Below are positions 1 through 7,425 of a stretch of DNA of 64,000 nucleotides, piece by piece. Positions within the stretch are counted from its first letter, which is position 1. The number at the start of each line of letters is the position of its first letter. Below the pieces are notes generated by a model. The model saw only the letters and a program-made list of their open reading frames with translations, made no database searches and had not been told where the DNA came from. This stretch comes from Rodentibacter haemolyticus. Its GTDB lineage: Bacteria > Pseudomonadota > Gammaproteobacteria > Enterobacterales > Pasteurellaceae. The stretch lies in assembly GCF_015356115.1 (NCBI RefSeq), contig NZ_CP063056.1, forward strand, positions 1,860,001 to 1,924,000, read 5' to 3'. The position numbers were made by a program, and so were the translations under genes.

Positions 1-762
1 GGCGTACCGCTTTTTCACCGTACCACACGCAATATTCAACTTACCGATGCGGGGCGACAGCTGCTTGAACGTACCAAAGAGGCAATGATGACGCTTAATC
101 AAGCGTTAGATGAAATTCAACATTTTAATGCTGAGCCAAGAGGTATAGTTCGGATAACGATGTCCCGTTTTGCCTATCAACTAGTTATTCGTCCGTATTT
201 GGCGGAATTTTGCGAACGTTACCCAAAAATTCAGTTGGAAATTTCACTGAATGATGCTTTGGTAAATTTATTAGAGGAAGGAGTTGATCTCGGTATTCGT
301 TTCGGTAATCGGATAGATGAGGGAATGATTGCTCGAAAATTATTACCTGCTTTCAAAGAGGGTTTGTATGTGAGTAAGGCTTATGCGGCAAAACGGGGAA
401 AACCGAAAACGCCGCAAGATCTGAGCGAACATCAACTCATCGGCTACCGTTTTATTTCTTCTAACCGTATTGAACCGTTGGTTCTTAATATTAACGGGTT
501 GGAAACCGCCTTAAATATCGACACGCGATTGTTGTGCAATGATCCGGAAATTATTGCTGATGCGACTCGTCAAGATTTAGGTATCGGGCGTATTTTTGAA
601 CCTAATATGCAAACTTTTGCCGACAAAGAAGAATTTGTTCCAATCCTGCAAGCCCATTGGCGAGAATATCCGCCGCTTTATTTGTACTATTTACAACAGG
701 CTCAAAAAGTACGAAAGGTTCAGACAGTGATTGAATTTTTGTTGGAAAAGAACGGGATATAA
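1..762 (+). CDS. LysR-family transcriptional regulator, 5' end missing
   Basis: The reading frame is open from base 1, so the start codon and most of the N-terminal winged helix lie outside the window; 253 residues are visible. The first residues (LFHRTTRNIQLTDAGRQLL) are the recognition wing of a LysR HTH domain. They are followed by the linker helix and a substrate-binding domain of the type common in one-gene LysR regulators (IVRITMSRFAY, then LLEEGVDLGIRFG). LysR proteins usually control a divergent neighbour, which would lie upstream of the window, so the target and ligand cannot be inferred. The gene ends in a repeat-filled gap before the convergent rluA. Confidence 0.9.
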   Translation, partial: GVPLFHRTTRNIQLTDAGRQLLERTKEAMMTLNQALDEIQHFNAEPRGIVRITMSRFAYQLVIRPYLAEFCERYPKIQLEISLNDALVNLLEEGVDLGIRFGNRIDEGMIARKLLPAFKEGLYVSKAYAAKRGKPKTPQDLSEHQLIGYRFISSNRIEPLVLNINGLETALNIDTRLLCNDPEIIADATRQDLGIGRIFEPNMQTFADKEEFVPILQAHWREYPPLYLYYLQQAQKVRKVQTVIEFLLEKNGI

Positions 763-768
763 AAATAT

Positions 769-936
769 CGGTATTATGCGGTTGCACAAAGAAAATTTTA
801 TATTCAATATTTTGAGGTAGGGTGTGTGTTAGCCGTAGGCGTAGCACGCCTTTTTGTCAATAAATTTCATTACGGTGCGTTACGGCTTCGCCTAACGTTA
901 TCCCACAATGATTTGCGCAAGTGCTACATAATACCG
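769..936. repeat. MITE-like intergenic repeat, copy 1
   Basis: The 168-bp unit is bounded by CGGTATTATG at 769-778 and its exact complement CATAATACCG at 927-936. The arms extend inward imperfectly through TTGCACAAA and TTTGCGCAA. The interior carries a TAGGGTG...GCGTTA module rich in short inverted repeats. Related units occur near 4650, 8760, 15037 and 35698. No protein is encoded, so it resembles a non-autonomous element. Confidence 0.7.
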
Positions 937-949
937 AAAAATACGGTGA

Positions 950-1043
950 AAATTATACACAATCGCTTTGAACGATGGTTATGCCTTACGGCATCGTTGG
1001 CAAAGCCAAGGTTCAAAATCTAAAGATTTTGTGACCGCACTTT
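950..1043 (+). repeat. Four-hairpin USS-bounded repeat, copy A
   Basis: A run of short hairpins (CAATCG/CGATGG, GCCTTACGGC, TTGGCAAAGCCAA, CAAAATC/GATTTTG) ends in the USS GACCGCACTTT. The outer end has a degenerate USS (AATACGGT near 941). The USS end is 4 bases from the rluA stop codon, so the element forms the start of the rluA 3' untranslated region. Hairpin 1 carries mismatches compared with other copies. Confidence 0.8.
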
Positions 1044-1047
1044 TTGA

Positions 1048-1707
1048 TTAAAAATCCACATCAGCGTGAAATGTGATGGGGTCGCCGGTTATCGGGTGTG
1101 TAATGCGAAGTATCTCGGCGTGTAAACAAAGGCGGGGCGACATCCTTTTCGCTTGAGGATGTGCATAAAATTTATCGCCTAAAATAGGGTGTCCCAGTGC
1201 CAGCATATGCAAGCGAAGTTGGTGAGAACGTCCGGTGATCGGTGTGAGTTTTACGCGCGTGCTGTTATTAGGTAAACGTTCTAAAACATTGAATTTTGTG
1301 ACCGCTCTTTTGCCGGATACAAAGTCTAAACGCTGGCGGGGGCGGTTTTCCCAGTCGCAAATCATCGGTAAATCGATTTCGCCGCTGTTTTGTGCCAAAT
1401 GACCCCACACAAGGGCCTGATAATATTTTTGCGGTTCGCGTTCACGGAATTGGCGTTTAAGCTCTTTATCGGCGGCTTTACTCAAGGCAAATAAAATAAT
1501 CCCGCTGGTTGCCATATCAAGGCGGTGTGCCGGTTCGCAGAAACCGAATTTTTCTTTTACTCGGCTCATCACGCTGTCGTAATATTGAGGTTGATTACCC
1601 GGCACGGAAAGTAAGCCGCTCGGTTTATTTACCGCACAAATATAGTTATCCTGATAAATAAGATCCAGATAAGGATCCTGTGGGGGATTATATTCAATCA
1701 GTGCCAT
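1048..1707 (-). CDS. rluA: Dual-specificity 23S rRNA/tRNA pseudouridine synthase RluA
   Basis: RluA makes pseudouridine at 23S rRNA position 746 and tRNA position 32 in E. coli. The protein has 219 residues, the same length as E. coli RluA, and lacks the S4 domain of RluC/RluD. The catalytic motif HRLDMATSGI is at residues 61-70, with Asp64 as expected nucleophile. The C-terminal TPITGRSHQLRLHM segment is typical of the RluA family. It starts 3 bases after the rapA stop, so the two genes form an operon as in other gammaproteobacteria. Confidence 0.95.
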   Translation of the reverse strand: MALIEYNPPQDPYLDLIYQDNYICAVNKPSGLLSVPGNQPQYYDSVMSRVKEKFGFCEPAHRLDMATSGIILFALSKAADKELKRQFREREPQKYYQALVWGHLAQNSGEIDLPMICDWENRPRQRLDFVSGKRAVTKFNVLERLPNNSTRVKLTPITGRSHQLRLHMLALGHPILGDKFYAHPQAKRMSPRLCLHAEILRITHPITGDPITFHADVDF

Positions 1708-1709
1708 AA

Positions 1710-4496
1710 TTATTCCTTATTGGTGATAATGACGCGTAGGCTATCCAATCGCCATGTGGCTTTGGCAAGTTCCTGCAAGGATTGCAGGCGTTGCGCTTCC
1801 AAAATATCAATTTCGCTTTGACGAATGTTTTTATTAACGGCTTGTAAGGCTTGTAGCCGGTTGAGCTCGGCAGTCAATGCGTAATCGGCAGAACGTTTTG
1901 CTTCGGAAATTGCGGTTTGTGCGAGAGATTGCACTTTCTCTTCTCCCATCACCAGTAATTGTTCCAAGGTTGGACGGGCCATTTTGATCATTTTATTTGC
2001 CACATCTTTGCCGAGCGGTTTGAGTTTATTTTGTAAGGTTTCAAAAGCGACCTGTTCGGCAATATTGTTGCCTTTGCTATCAAGTAATAGGCGAATCGGG
2101 GTTGGCGGTAAGAAACGATTTAGCTGTAATCCTTTCGGTGATTGGGTTTCTATTACATAAACCGCTTCTAATAACAAAGTACCAGCCGGTAATTGCTTGT
2201 TGATGAGTAATGCCATTGCCGCTTTGCCGATATCGCCTGAAGCAATAAGATCAATGCCTTGACGGATCATCGGGTGATCCCAAGTTAAAAATTCTAATTC
2301 CTCACGTGCAAGGGCGAGATTGCGATCAAAGGTTACCGTAACCCCCTCTTCCTTCAGCCCCGGAAAATCCGGTACAAGCATTGTGCCGGTAGGTGTGATA
2401 ACGAGGCTATTTTCACCGAGATCATCTTGTTCTACACCGATAATGTCGAATAAATCCAGCGTAAAATTCACTAATTCGACTTCGTTATCTTGTGCCGCAA
2501 TTTCTTGCGCTAATTGTTGCGCCTGTTCGCCACCGTTGGAATTGAGTTCCAACAACCGATCACGTCCTTGTTCCAGTTCTCGTTTTAATTTTTCCCGTGC
2601 TTTTTTCGTTTCGGTAATGAGTTTATCCATATCCGAAAGTGCGGTTGAATTTGACCGCACTTTTTGTAGCGGTTCGGAAAAATGTTCAAACAGCGTCATA
2701 CCCATTGGACAGGTTTGTTCAAAGGCATTCAAGCCTTCGTGATACCACCGCGCCAGCGCATAATCGGCAGAGTTTTCCATACAAGGAACGTAAATTTGTA
2801 CGTCACGGGCTTGACCGATACGATCCAAACGCCCGATACATTGTTCTAATAAATCAGGGTTGTGCGGTAAATCAAATAGTACCAACGTATTGGCGAATTG
2901 AAAATTACGCCCCTCCGAACCGATACCGGAACTCAATAACACCTGCGCCCCTTGCGCCATATCGGCAAAGTAGGCGGCGGCACGATCACGTTCGATAATA
3001 GACATTTTTTCATGGAATACTGCCGCACGAATCGCTTCTTTTTCACGCAGAAGTTGTTCTAAGCGGATTGCCGTTTGTGCGCTTTGGCAAATGACGAAAA
3101 TTTTTTCATCGCGTTGCATTTTAAGGAAATTCAAAAGCCATTGCATTTTATCATCTTGAACTTGGCTTTCGCTTTCCGCGGTGAGCGTAATTTGATGATA
3201 AATACGATGTGGAAAACCTTTTACCCCTTGACGGGTATTGCGGAACAGTATGCGACCGGTACCGTGACGATCGATAAGGCTTTGAATGAGTTCCTGACGG
3301 GCAGATTGCTGCTCTTCGTCATTATGGGAATCAATGGCGCGGAACAGCGGCTCTACATCTTGTTCATTTAACAAATCGGAAATATGGTTTTTTTCAACCG
3401 CACTTAGCGATTTATCCGCCAGCAATGATTGCACCGCATTTGCGACAGGTTGATAATTTTTTTGCTCTTTTTGGAATACGGCATAATCGAAGAAACGTTC
3501 GGGATCGAGCAATCGCAAGCGGGCGAAGTGGCTTTCTTGCCCCAATTGTTCAGGAGTCGCGGTGAGTAATAATACGGAAGGAATAGCCTGTGCGAGTTGT
3601 TCTACCAATAAATAAGTGTGACTCGGTGCATCTTCGTGCCAAACAAGATGATGGGCTTCATCGACAATTAAACAATCAAAACCGGCGGCGAGGGCTTGTT
3701 CGGCACGTTTTGGGGAATTGACCAACCAATCTAACGCACAAATTATCAAGGATTCCGAAGCAAAGGGGTTTTCTCCCGTGGTAACGAAATCGGCACAACG
3801 CTCTTCATCAAATAATGAAAAATGTAAGTTAAAGCGGCGTAGCATTTCAACTAACCATTGATGTTGCAAGTTTTCCGGTACGAGAATAAGGGCGCGTTGC
3901 ACTTTTTCGGCGAACAATTGATTTTGTAGAATCATTCCGGCTTCAATGGTTTTTCCTAATCCCACTTCATCGGCAAGTAGCACGCGGGGATTCACACGCT
4001 TACCTACTTCGGCGGCAATATGCAATTGATGAGGAATTAAACCCGCGCGAATACCGCGTAACCCACGGAGTGGTGATTGAAATTGTGCTTGTTGATGTCT
4101 CAGCGTGCGATAACGTAATGCAAAATGATGGCTGCGATCCAATTGTGCGGAAAAAAGACGATCTTTTGCCGAGCTGAAAGAGACGAGAGGGGAAATATCG
4201 CTTTCTTGCACAACTACCTGCTCGCCTTGCGGATTTTCTACCAAGTAACAATTTAGATTTCTTAGGGACTGAATATCAATGATTTTCCCTTGCCAACCAG
4301 CTTTATGTGTTAGCGTTTCGCCTTTGTTAAATTGAATGCGGGTAAGTGGCGCTTGCGCTATCGAATAAATACGGCTTTCATCCGCCGCAGGGAAGTGGAG
4401 ACTCACCGTGCGGGCATCAAAAGCGGTAACTACACCTAATCCAAGATTATTTTCACTTTCACTTAACCAACGCTGACCAAGGGCAAAAGGCATCAT
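1710..4496 (-). CDS. rapA: RNA polymerase-associated ATPase RapA
   Basis: RapA is a SWI2/SNF2 ATPase that binds RNA polymerase and helps recycle stalled complexes. The 928-residue protein begins with the N-terminal Tudor-like region (PFALGQRWLSESE). Walker A is DEVGLGKT at about 176-183 and the Walker B DEAH box is at about 279-282. The helicase C domain has SSGIGSEGRNFQ and QCIGRLDRIGQ. It is slightly shorter than E. coli RapA (968). Two ATGs are in tandem at 4496 and 4493; family proteins begin at the second (MPF). An inverted USS pair lies inside the gene at 2636-2663. Confidence 0.95.
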   Translation of the reverse strand: MMPFALGQRWLSESENNLGLGVVTAFDARTVSLHFPAADESRIYSIAQAPLTRIQFNKGETLTHKAGWQGKIIDIQSLRNLNCYLVENPQGEQVVVQESDISPLVSFSSAKDRLFSAQLDRSHHFALRYRTLRHQQAQFQSPLRGLRGIRAGLIPHQLHIAAEVGKRVNPRVLLADEVGLGKTIEAGMILQNQLFAEKVQRALILVPENLQHQWLVEMLRRFNLHFSLFDEERCADFVTTGENPFASESLIICALDWLVNSPKRAEQALAAGFDCLIVDEAHHLVWHEDAPSHTYLLVEQLAQAIPSVLLLTATPEQLGQESHFARLRLLDPERFFDYAVFQKEQKNYQPVANAVQSLLADKSLSAVEKNHISDLLNEQDVEPLFRAIDSHNDEEQQSARQELIQSLIDRHGTGRILFRNTRQGVKGFPHRIYHQITLTAESESQVQDDKMQWLLNFLKMQRDEKIFVICQSAQTAIRLEQLLREKEAIRAAVFHEKMSIIERDRAAAYFADMAQGAQVLLSSGIGSEGRNFQFANTLVLFDLPHNPDLLEQCIGRLDRIGQARDVQIYVPCMENSADYALARWYHEGLNAFEQTCPMGMTLFEHFSEPLQKVRSNSTALSDMDKLITETKKAREKLKRELEQGRDRLLELNSNGGEQAQQLAQEIAAQDNEVELVNFTLDLFDIIGVEQDDLGENSLVITPTGTMLVPDFPGLKEEGVTVTFDRNLALAREELEFLTWDHPMIRQGIDLIASGDIGKAAMALLINKQLPAGTLLLEAVYVIETQSPKGLQLNRFLPPTPIRLLLDSKGNNIAEQVAFETLQNKLKPLGKDVANKMIKMARPTLEQLLVMGEEKVQSLAQTAISEAKRSADYALTAELNRLQALQAVNKNIRQSEIDILEAQRLQSLQELAKATWRLDSLRVIITNKE
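2636..2663. other. Inverted USS pair inside rapA
   Basis: AAAGTGCGGT at 2636-2645 faces ACCGCACTTT at 2654-2663 with an 8-base loop. In rapA it encodes KVRSNSTALS on the minus strand. There is no U-run placed to act as a terminator of rapA. Such paired USSs normally occur between genes. Confidence 0.8.
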
Positions 4497-4649
4497 ATTG
4501 TTTTTCCATTTATTAAAATTAGGGCGGCTATTTTAGTCCGATTGAAAGGGAAAGCAATGAAAAAACGTGATCTACTTCATAATTACGGGATTCTTGTGAA
4601 TCAGTCCTTTACTTTAAAAAAGTGCGGTGTAAAAATGACACAAATTTTT

Positions 4650-4803
4650 ACATTATTATGTAGTAGTTGCACAAAGAAAATTTTATTTTCAACATTTATT
4701 GGGTAGGGTGGGCAACTTGTTGCCCACCGTTTTAACCACGACATTTTCGGTGGGCAACAAGTTGCCCACCCTACGATGATTTGTGAAATTAATACATAAT
4801 CCG
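4650..4803. repeat. MITE-like repeat, copy 2, with 27-bp inverted arms
   Basis: The outer ends resemble the other copies (CATTATTATGTAG...TTGCACAAA on the left, TACATAATCCG on the right). Inside, two 27-base arms at 4703-4729 and 4748-4774 are perfect inverted repeats of each other. Each arm is itself a small palindrome (GGGCAACTTGTTGCCC). The element fills most of the 331-base gap between rapA and pnuC and would fold as a cruciform or a long hairpin. Confidence 0.8.
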
Positions 4804-4827
4804 AATTTTTATCTCACGGAGTAAATT

Positions 4828-5499
4828 ATGGATTGGTCTGAACGTTTTAAACGCGAATTTCTGTCTGGCTGGAAACCTTTTGAGATCATTTGGCTTGCCG
4901 TGTTTATCATTGCGCAAATTTGGGTATATACACAAACACCGGATTCTTGGTTGGCGATGATTTCCGGTATTTCCGGCATTTTGTGCGTAGTGTTTGTGAG
5001 TAAAGGAAAAATCAGTAACTATTTCTTCGGCTTAATTTTTGCTTATACCTACTTTTACGTTGCTTGGGGAGCAAATTTCTTAGGCGAAATGAATACCGTG
5101 CTTTATGTGTATTTGCCGGCGCAGTTTATCGGTTATTTTATGTGGAAAAATAATATGCAAAATGATAATGGCGGCGAAAGTGTAATGGCAAAGACCTTAA
5201 CGCTAAAAGGCTGGGGGATTTTACTGGTGACGATAACCGTCGGCACATTGCTATTCGTACAAGCCTTGCAAGCCGCAGGTGGAAGTTCAACAGGGTTGGA
5301 CGGCTTAACTACCGTGATAACGGTGACTGCACAATTGTTGATGATATTGCGTTATCGTGAACAATGGTTACTATGGATCGCATTAAACATTCTTTCCATA
5401 GCACTTTGGGCTGAAACACCGGCAATGTATTTAATGTATTCCGCCTATTTGCTGAACTCTATTTATGGTTATTACAACTGGACGAAGTTGTCAAAATAG
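4828..5499 (+). CDS. pnuC: Nicotinamide riboside transporter PnuC
   Basis: PnuC imports nicotinamide riboside across the inner membrane for NAD synthesis, which matters in Pasteurellaceae that salvage NAD precursors (V factor). The 223-residue protein has about seven hydrophobic segments and PnuC-type sequence such as GISGILCVVFVSKGKISNYFFG and the C-terminal YLLNSIYGYYNW. The ATG follows a CACGGAG ribosome site by 7 bases. It stands alone, and a MITE-like repeat ends 24 bases upstream, so its promoter may lie in the repeat. Confidence 0.93.
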   Translation: MDWSERFKREFLSGWKPFEIIWLAVFIIAQIWVYTQTPDSWLAMISGISGILCVVFVSKGKISNYFFGLIFAYTYFYVAWGANFLGEMNTVLYVYLPAQFIGYFMWKNNMQNDNGGESVMAKTLTLKGWGILLVTITVGTLLFVQALQAAGGSSTGLDGLTTVITVTAQLLMILRYREQWLLWIALNILSIALWAETPAMYLMYSAYLLNSIYGYYNWTKLSK

Positions 5500-5530
5500 G
5501 CTAAAAACTAACCGCACCTTGGGGCAAGAA

Positions 5531-5552
5531 AGGCGAACTTTTGAGTTCGCCT
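5531..5552 (-). terminator. Terminator of the 5.6-6.1 kb minus-strand genes
   Basis: A 9-bp stem (AGGCGAACT/AGTTCGCCT) with a 4-base loop lies between the convergent ends of pnuC and the minus-strand small gene. Read on the minus strand it is followed by TTTCTT, so it fits termination of the minus-strand pair best. Confidence 0.6.
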
Positions 5553-5565
5553 ACTAAAAGGCTAA

Positions 5566-5904
5566 TTAGAGAAAACAAGAATGGAATACTTTATCTACTC
5601 TATTTTGTCGATTGTATACGGAATCGTATTTGCCAATAGCAATTAATTTTACCTCATTCCAGCTAAATTCATCGAGAATACTTTGGGCGTAACAGTCACA
5701 ACCTTTGCTTTTTTTAGAATAAGGTATCTTAATGTGAAAATACTGTTCAAATCCTGGCACAATAACATTCATACAAGTTTTTTTAAGTATTTCTTTTGAA
5801 TTCTTAGGTGTTAATGCACTTAAGATCTTTCCTTGTTGTTCAATAGTCATGCTGTTTGCATTGATAGATATTATACAAAACAAATAAAAGATGAATTTTT
5901 TCAT
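5566..5904 (-). CDS. Small exported hypothetical protein, 112 aa
   Basis: I do not recognise this family. The predicted protein starts MKKFIFYLFCIISINANS, a typical signal peptide with likely cleavage near residue 18-20. The mature part is small and basic with cysteines in KKTCMN, GCDCY and HSCFL, suggesting disulfide bonding outside the cytoplasm. An upstream in-frame ATG at 5919 adds five residues, but 5904 fits better: it puts the signal peptide at the N-terminus, and the ATG is one base after the stop of the preceding gene (TAATATG), which suggests translational coupling. The region is AT-rich compared with its housekeeping neighbours. Confidence 0.65.
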   Translation of the reverse strand: MKKFIFYLFCIISINANSMTIEQQGKILSALTPKNSKEILKKTCMNVIVPGFEQYFHIKIPYSKKSKGCDCYAQSILDEFSWNEVKLIAIGKYDSVYNRQNRVDKVFHSCFL

Positions 5905-5905
5905 A

Positions 5906-6082
5906 TTATCCAAATGCAAACATAAGACTTCTAATAAGACCTATTGGAAAAAAAGTATAATCAATTAATGCTAGGAAGAAATTTCCATGTTGGAAATCTT
6001 TGTATGCTGCATATAATGGAGCAATAGTCCATACAACTACTAAAGGTACGCCTAGAATTGTTGTTGTAGTTTCGTTACTCAT
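5906..6082 (-). CDS. Small membrane protein, 58 aa, unrecognised
   Basis: This open frame runs ATG at 6082 to TAA at 5906. The product begins MSNETTTTILGVPLVVVW and contains two hydrophobic stretches (LGVPLVVVWTIAPLYAAY and FFLALIDYTFFPIGLI) around a short charged segment (KDFQHGN). This looks like a two-helix inner-membrane hairpin. A ribosome site AAGGAAA lies just before the ATG. Its stop is one base from the next start, so the two are very likely co-expressed. I know no function for it. The hydrophobic pattern recalls small phage or immunity membrane proteins, but no family is claimed. Confidence 0.65.
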   Translation of the reverse strand: MSNETTTTILGVPLVVVWTIAPLYAAYKDFQHGNFFLALIDYTFFPIGLIRSLMFAFG

Positions 6083-6215
6083 TTTATTTTTCCTTATGTG
6101 AAGTTTAATGATTACTTTTTTACATGTTATACTTCAGGAGGCTGTTTTTACATAAACCTTTGATGTGTATTTATCTCCTTTTAATCAATATTTATCAACT
6201 TCAGAGAGATTTGCT
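6083..6215. promoter_or_regulatory. Divergent control region of the XRE cassette
   Basis: This 133-base AT-rich gap separates the minus-strand pair from the XRE regulator. It contains direct repeats TTTTTACAT at 6117-6125 and 6145-6153, an inverted pair GAAGT/ACTTC at 6100-6104 and 6131-6135, and a second ACTTCAG at 6198-6204. These are candidate operators for the neighbouring HTH protein. TTTACA (6147) and TATTTA (6169) at 16-base spacing could be a weak promoter for the regulator. Confidence 0.4.
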
Positions 6216-6593
6216 ATGAAAGTTCAAGATACTATTCGTACTATGCGAGAAATGAATCAACTAACTCAGGAAGAATTAGCAGAAAAACTAAATATTTCAG
6301 TAAATGCTTATTCAAAAATCGAGAGAGGTATTACTAAATTGAGTTTAGATAAGTTAGAGCGTATTGCTCAAATTTTTAATATCAATGTGTCCGAACTTTA
6401 TTCTGCAAAAGAAAAAGGGTTGTTTTATCTCTTTAGTGATAATAATAACTACTATAATGGTTCAGAAGTGGTAGTTGAGGAAAATGAAAAATTGAAAGTT
6501 GAGTTAAAGTATAAAAATGAGATTATTGACAATTTACGTAGTGAAAATCTTCTTCTGAAACAAATGGTAGAAATGCTCAAAGAAAAATCATAA
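6216..6593 (+). CDS. XRE-family HTH regulator with C-terminal coiled coil
   Basis: The 125-residue protein has an N-terminal HTH_3 domain (residues about 5-65) with TQEELAEKLNISVNAYSKIERG as its HTH and the usual IAQIFNINVSEL closing helix. The C-terminal part (about 85-125) has heptad-like spacing (VVEENEKLKVELKYKNEIIDN) typical of a coiled coil for dimerisation. The ATG at 6216 follows AGAGAG by 8 bases and starts exactly at the domain; a GTG at 6165 would add 17 unrelated residues. It is divergent from the two small genes and probably represses them and itself. Confidence 0.85.
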   Translation: MKVQDTIRTMREMNQLTQEELAEKLNISVNAYSKIERGITKLSLDKLERIAQIFNINVSELYSAKEKGLFYLFSDNNNYYNGSEVVVEENEKLKVELKYKNEIIDNLRSENLLLKQMVEMLKEKS

Positions 6594-6638
6594 AACATAA
6601 GTTATTAAAAAGTGAGGGGTTAGTTTGCCCCCTTTTAG

Positions 6639-7337
6639 TTAAAATTTTAGATAAAAATCTTTAGTTAATTCGATAAACTCTGCTGTATAGCGGTTGTTTT
6701 CATCGTAAATGATGAGTTGATCCTGCTCGAAAAGGCAAGGCTGCTTGGCAAAGGTGATAAGAATACGTTGCGGTGGTTTGCCGATTTTAGTGATGATTTC
6801 CGTTTTTTTTATGCAATAAAGTGCGGTCGATTTTTCAAGTTTTTTTGCTGCCTCATAAGGCAATACAAAACTAATTTTGCCTTGTTCCGATAACTGAGAT
6901 TCCGCACAATGAAGCCATTCCGAATGACTTTGTTGCGTGTAACGCGCCAGTTCCCGTTCTTCATTTTTACAGGCGAAACCTTGTTCAAAATAAGGGGGAT
7001 TTGCCACGATGAGATCAAAAGTTTCTTGAGTTGTTCGCAAAAAATGCAAGACATCGTCTTGAATCAATTTAATGCGTGCTTGCCAAGGTGAACAATCAAT
7101 ATTTTCTTGCGCTTGTTGTGCGGCAAGCGTATCCAATTCCACGGCATAAATGTGGCAATCGGGCGTGCTGCGTTGCGCTAACATTAATGCCAATAATCCT
7201 GTTCCACAGCCCATATCTAAGATTTTTTTGCACTTGGATACACCTGCCCAAGCGCCGAGCAAAATGCCGTCTGTGCCGACTTTCATTGCACATTGTTGTT
7301 GATTGATATGAAATTGTTTAAAGGTGAAACCGTTCAT
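6639..7337 (-). CDS. trmN6: tRNA1(Val) adenine-37 N6-methyltransferase TrmN6
   Basis: TrmN6 (YfiC) methylates A37 of tRNA1(Val) using S-adenosylmethionine. The 232-residue protein has the SAM-binding motif DMGCGTGLLA at 41-50 and the N6-adenine catalytic motif NPPYF at 113-117. The N-terminus FTFKQFHINQQQCAMKVGTDGILLGAW matches the family in order and spacing. It is divergent from srmB, the same arrangement as yfiC-srmB in E. coli. A weak GGGG/CCCC hairpin at about 6612-6635 separates its end from the XRE gene. Confidence 0.92.
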   Translation of the reverse strand: MNGFTFKQFHINQQQCAMKVGTDGILLGAWAGVSKCKKILDMGCGTGLLALMLAQRSTPDCHIYAVELDTLAAQQAQENIDCSPWQARIKLIQDDVLHFLRTTQETFDLIVANPPYFEQGFACKNEERELARYTQQSHSEWLHCAESQLSEQGKISFVLPYEAAKKLEKSTALYCIKKTEIITKIGKPPQRILITFAKQPCLFEQDQLIIYDENNRYTAEFIELTKDFYLKF

Positions 7338-7425
7338 AAATCATAAAATATTTCGTAAATTGACCGCACTTTAGGTGGGCTTTCGGGTATAATCCGCGTC
7401 AATTTTAACAAAGAATCATATAATA

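Noticed and set aside
5904..5919. Start of the small exported protein at the upstream ATG (5919)
   Set aside because: The 5904 ATG places the signal peptide at the N-terminus and is coupled to the preceding stop.
6163..6219. 18-codon upstream frame overlapping the XRE start by ATGA
   Set aside because: No ribosome site at a sensible distance; the overlap is likely chance in AT-rich sequence.
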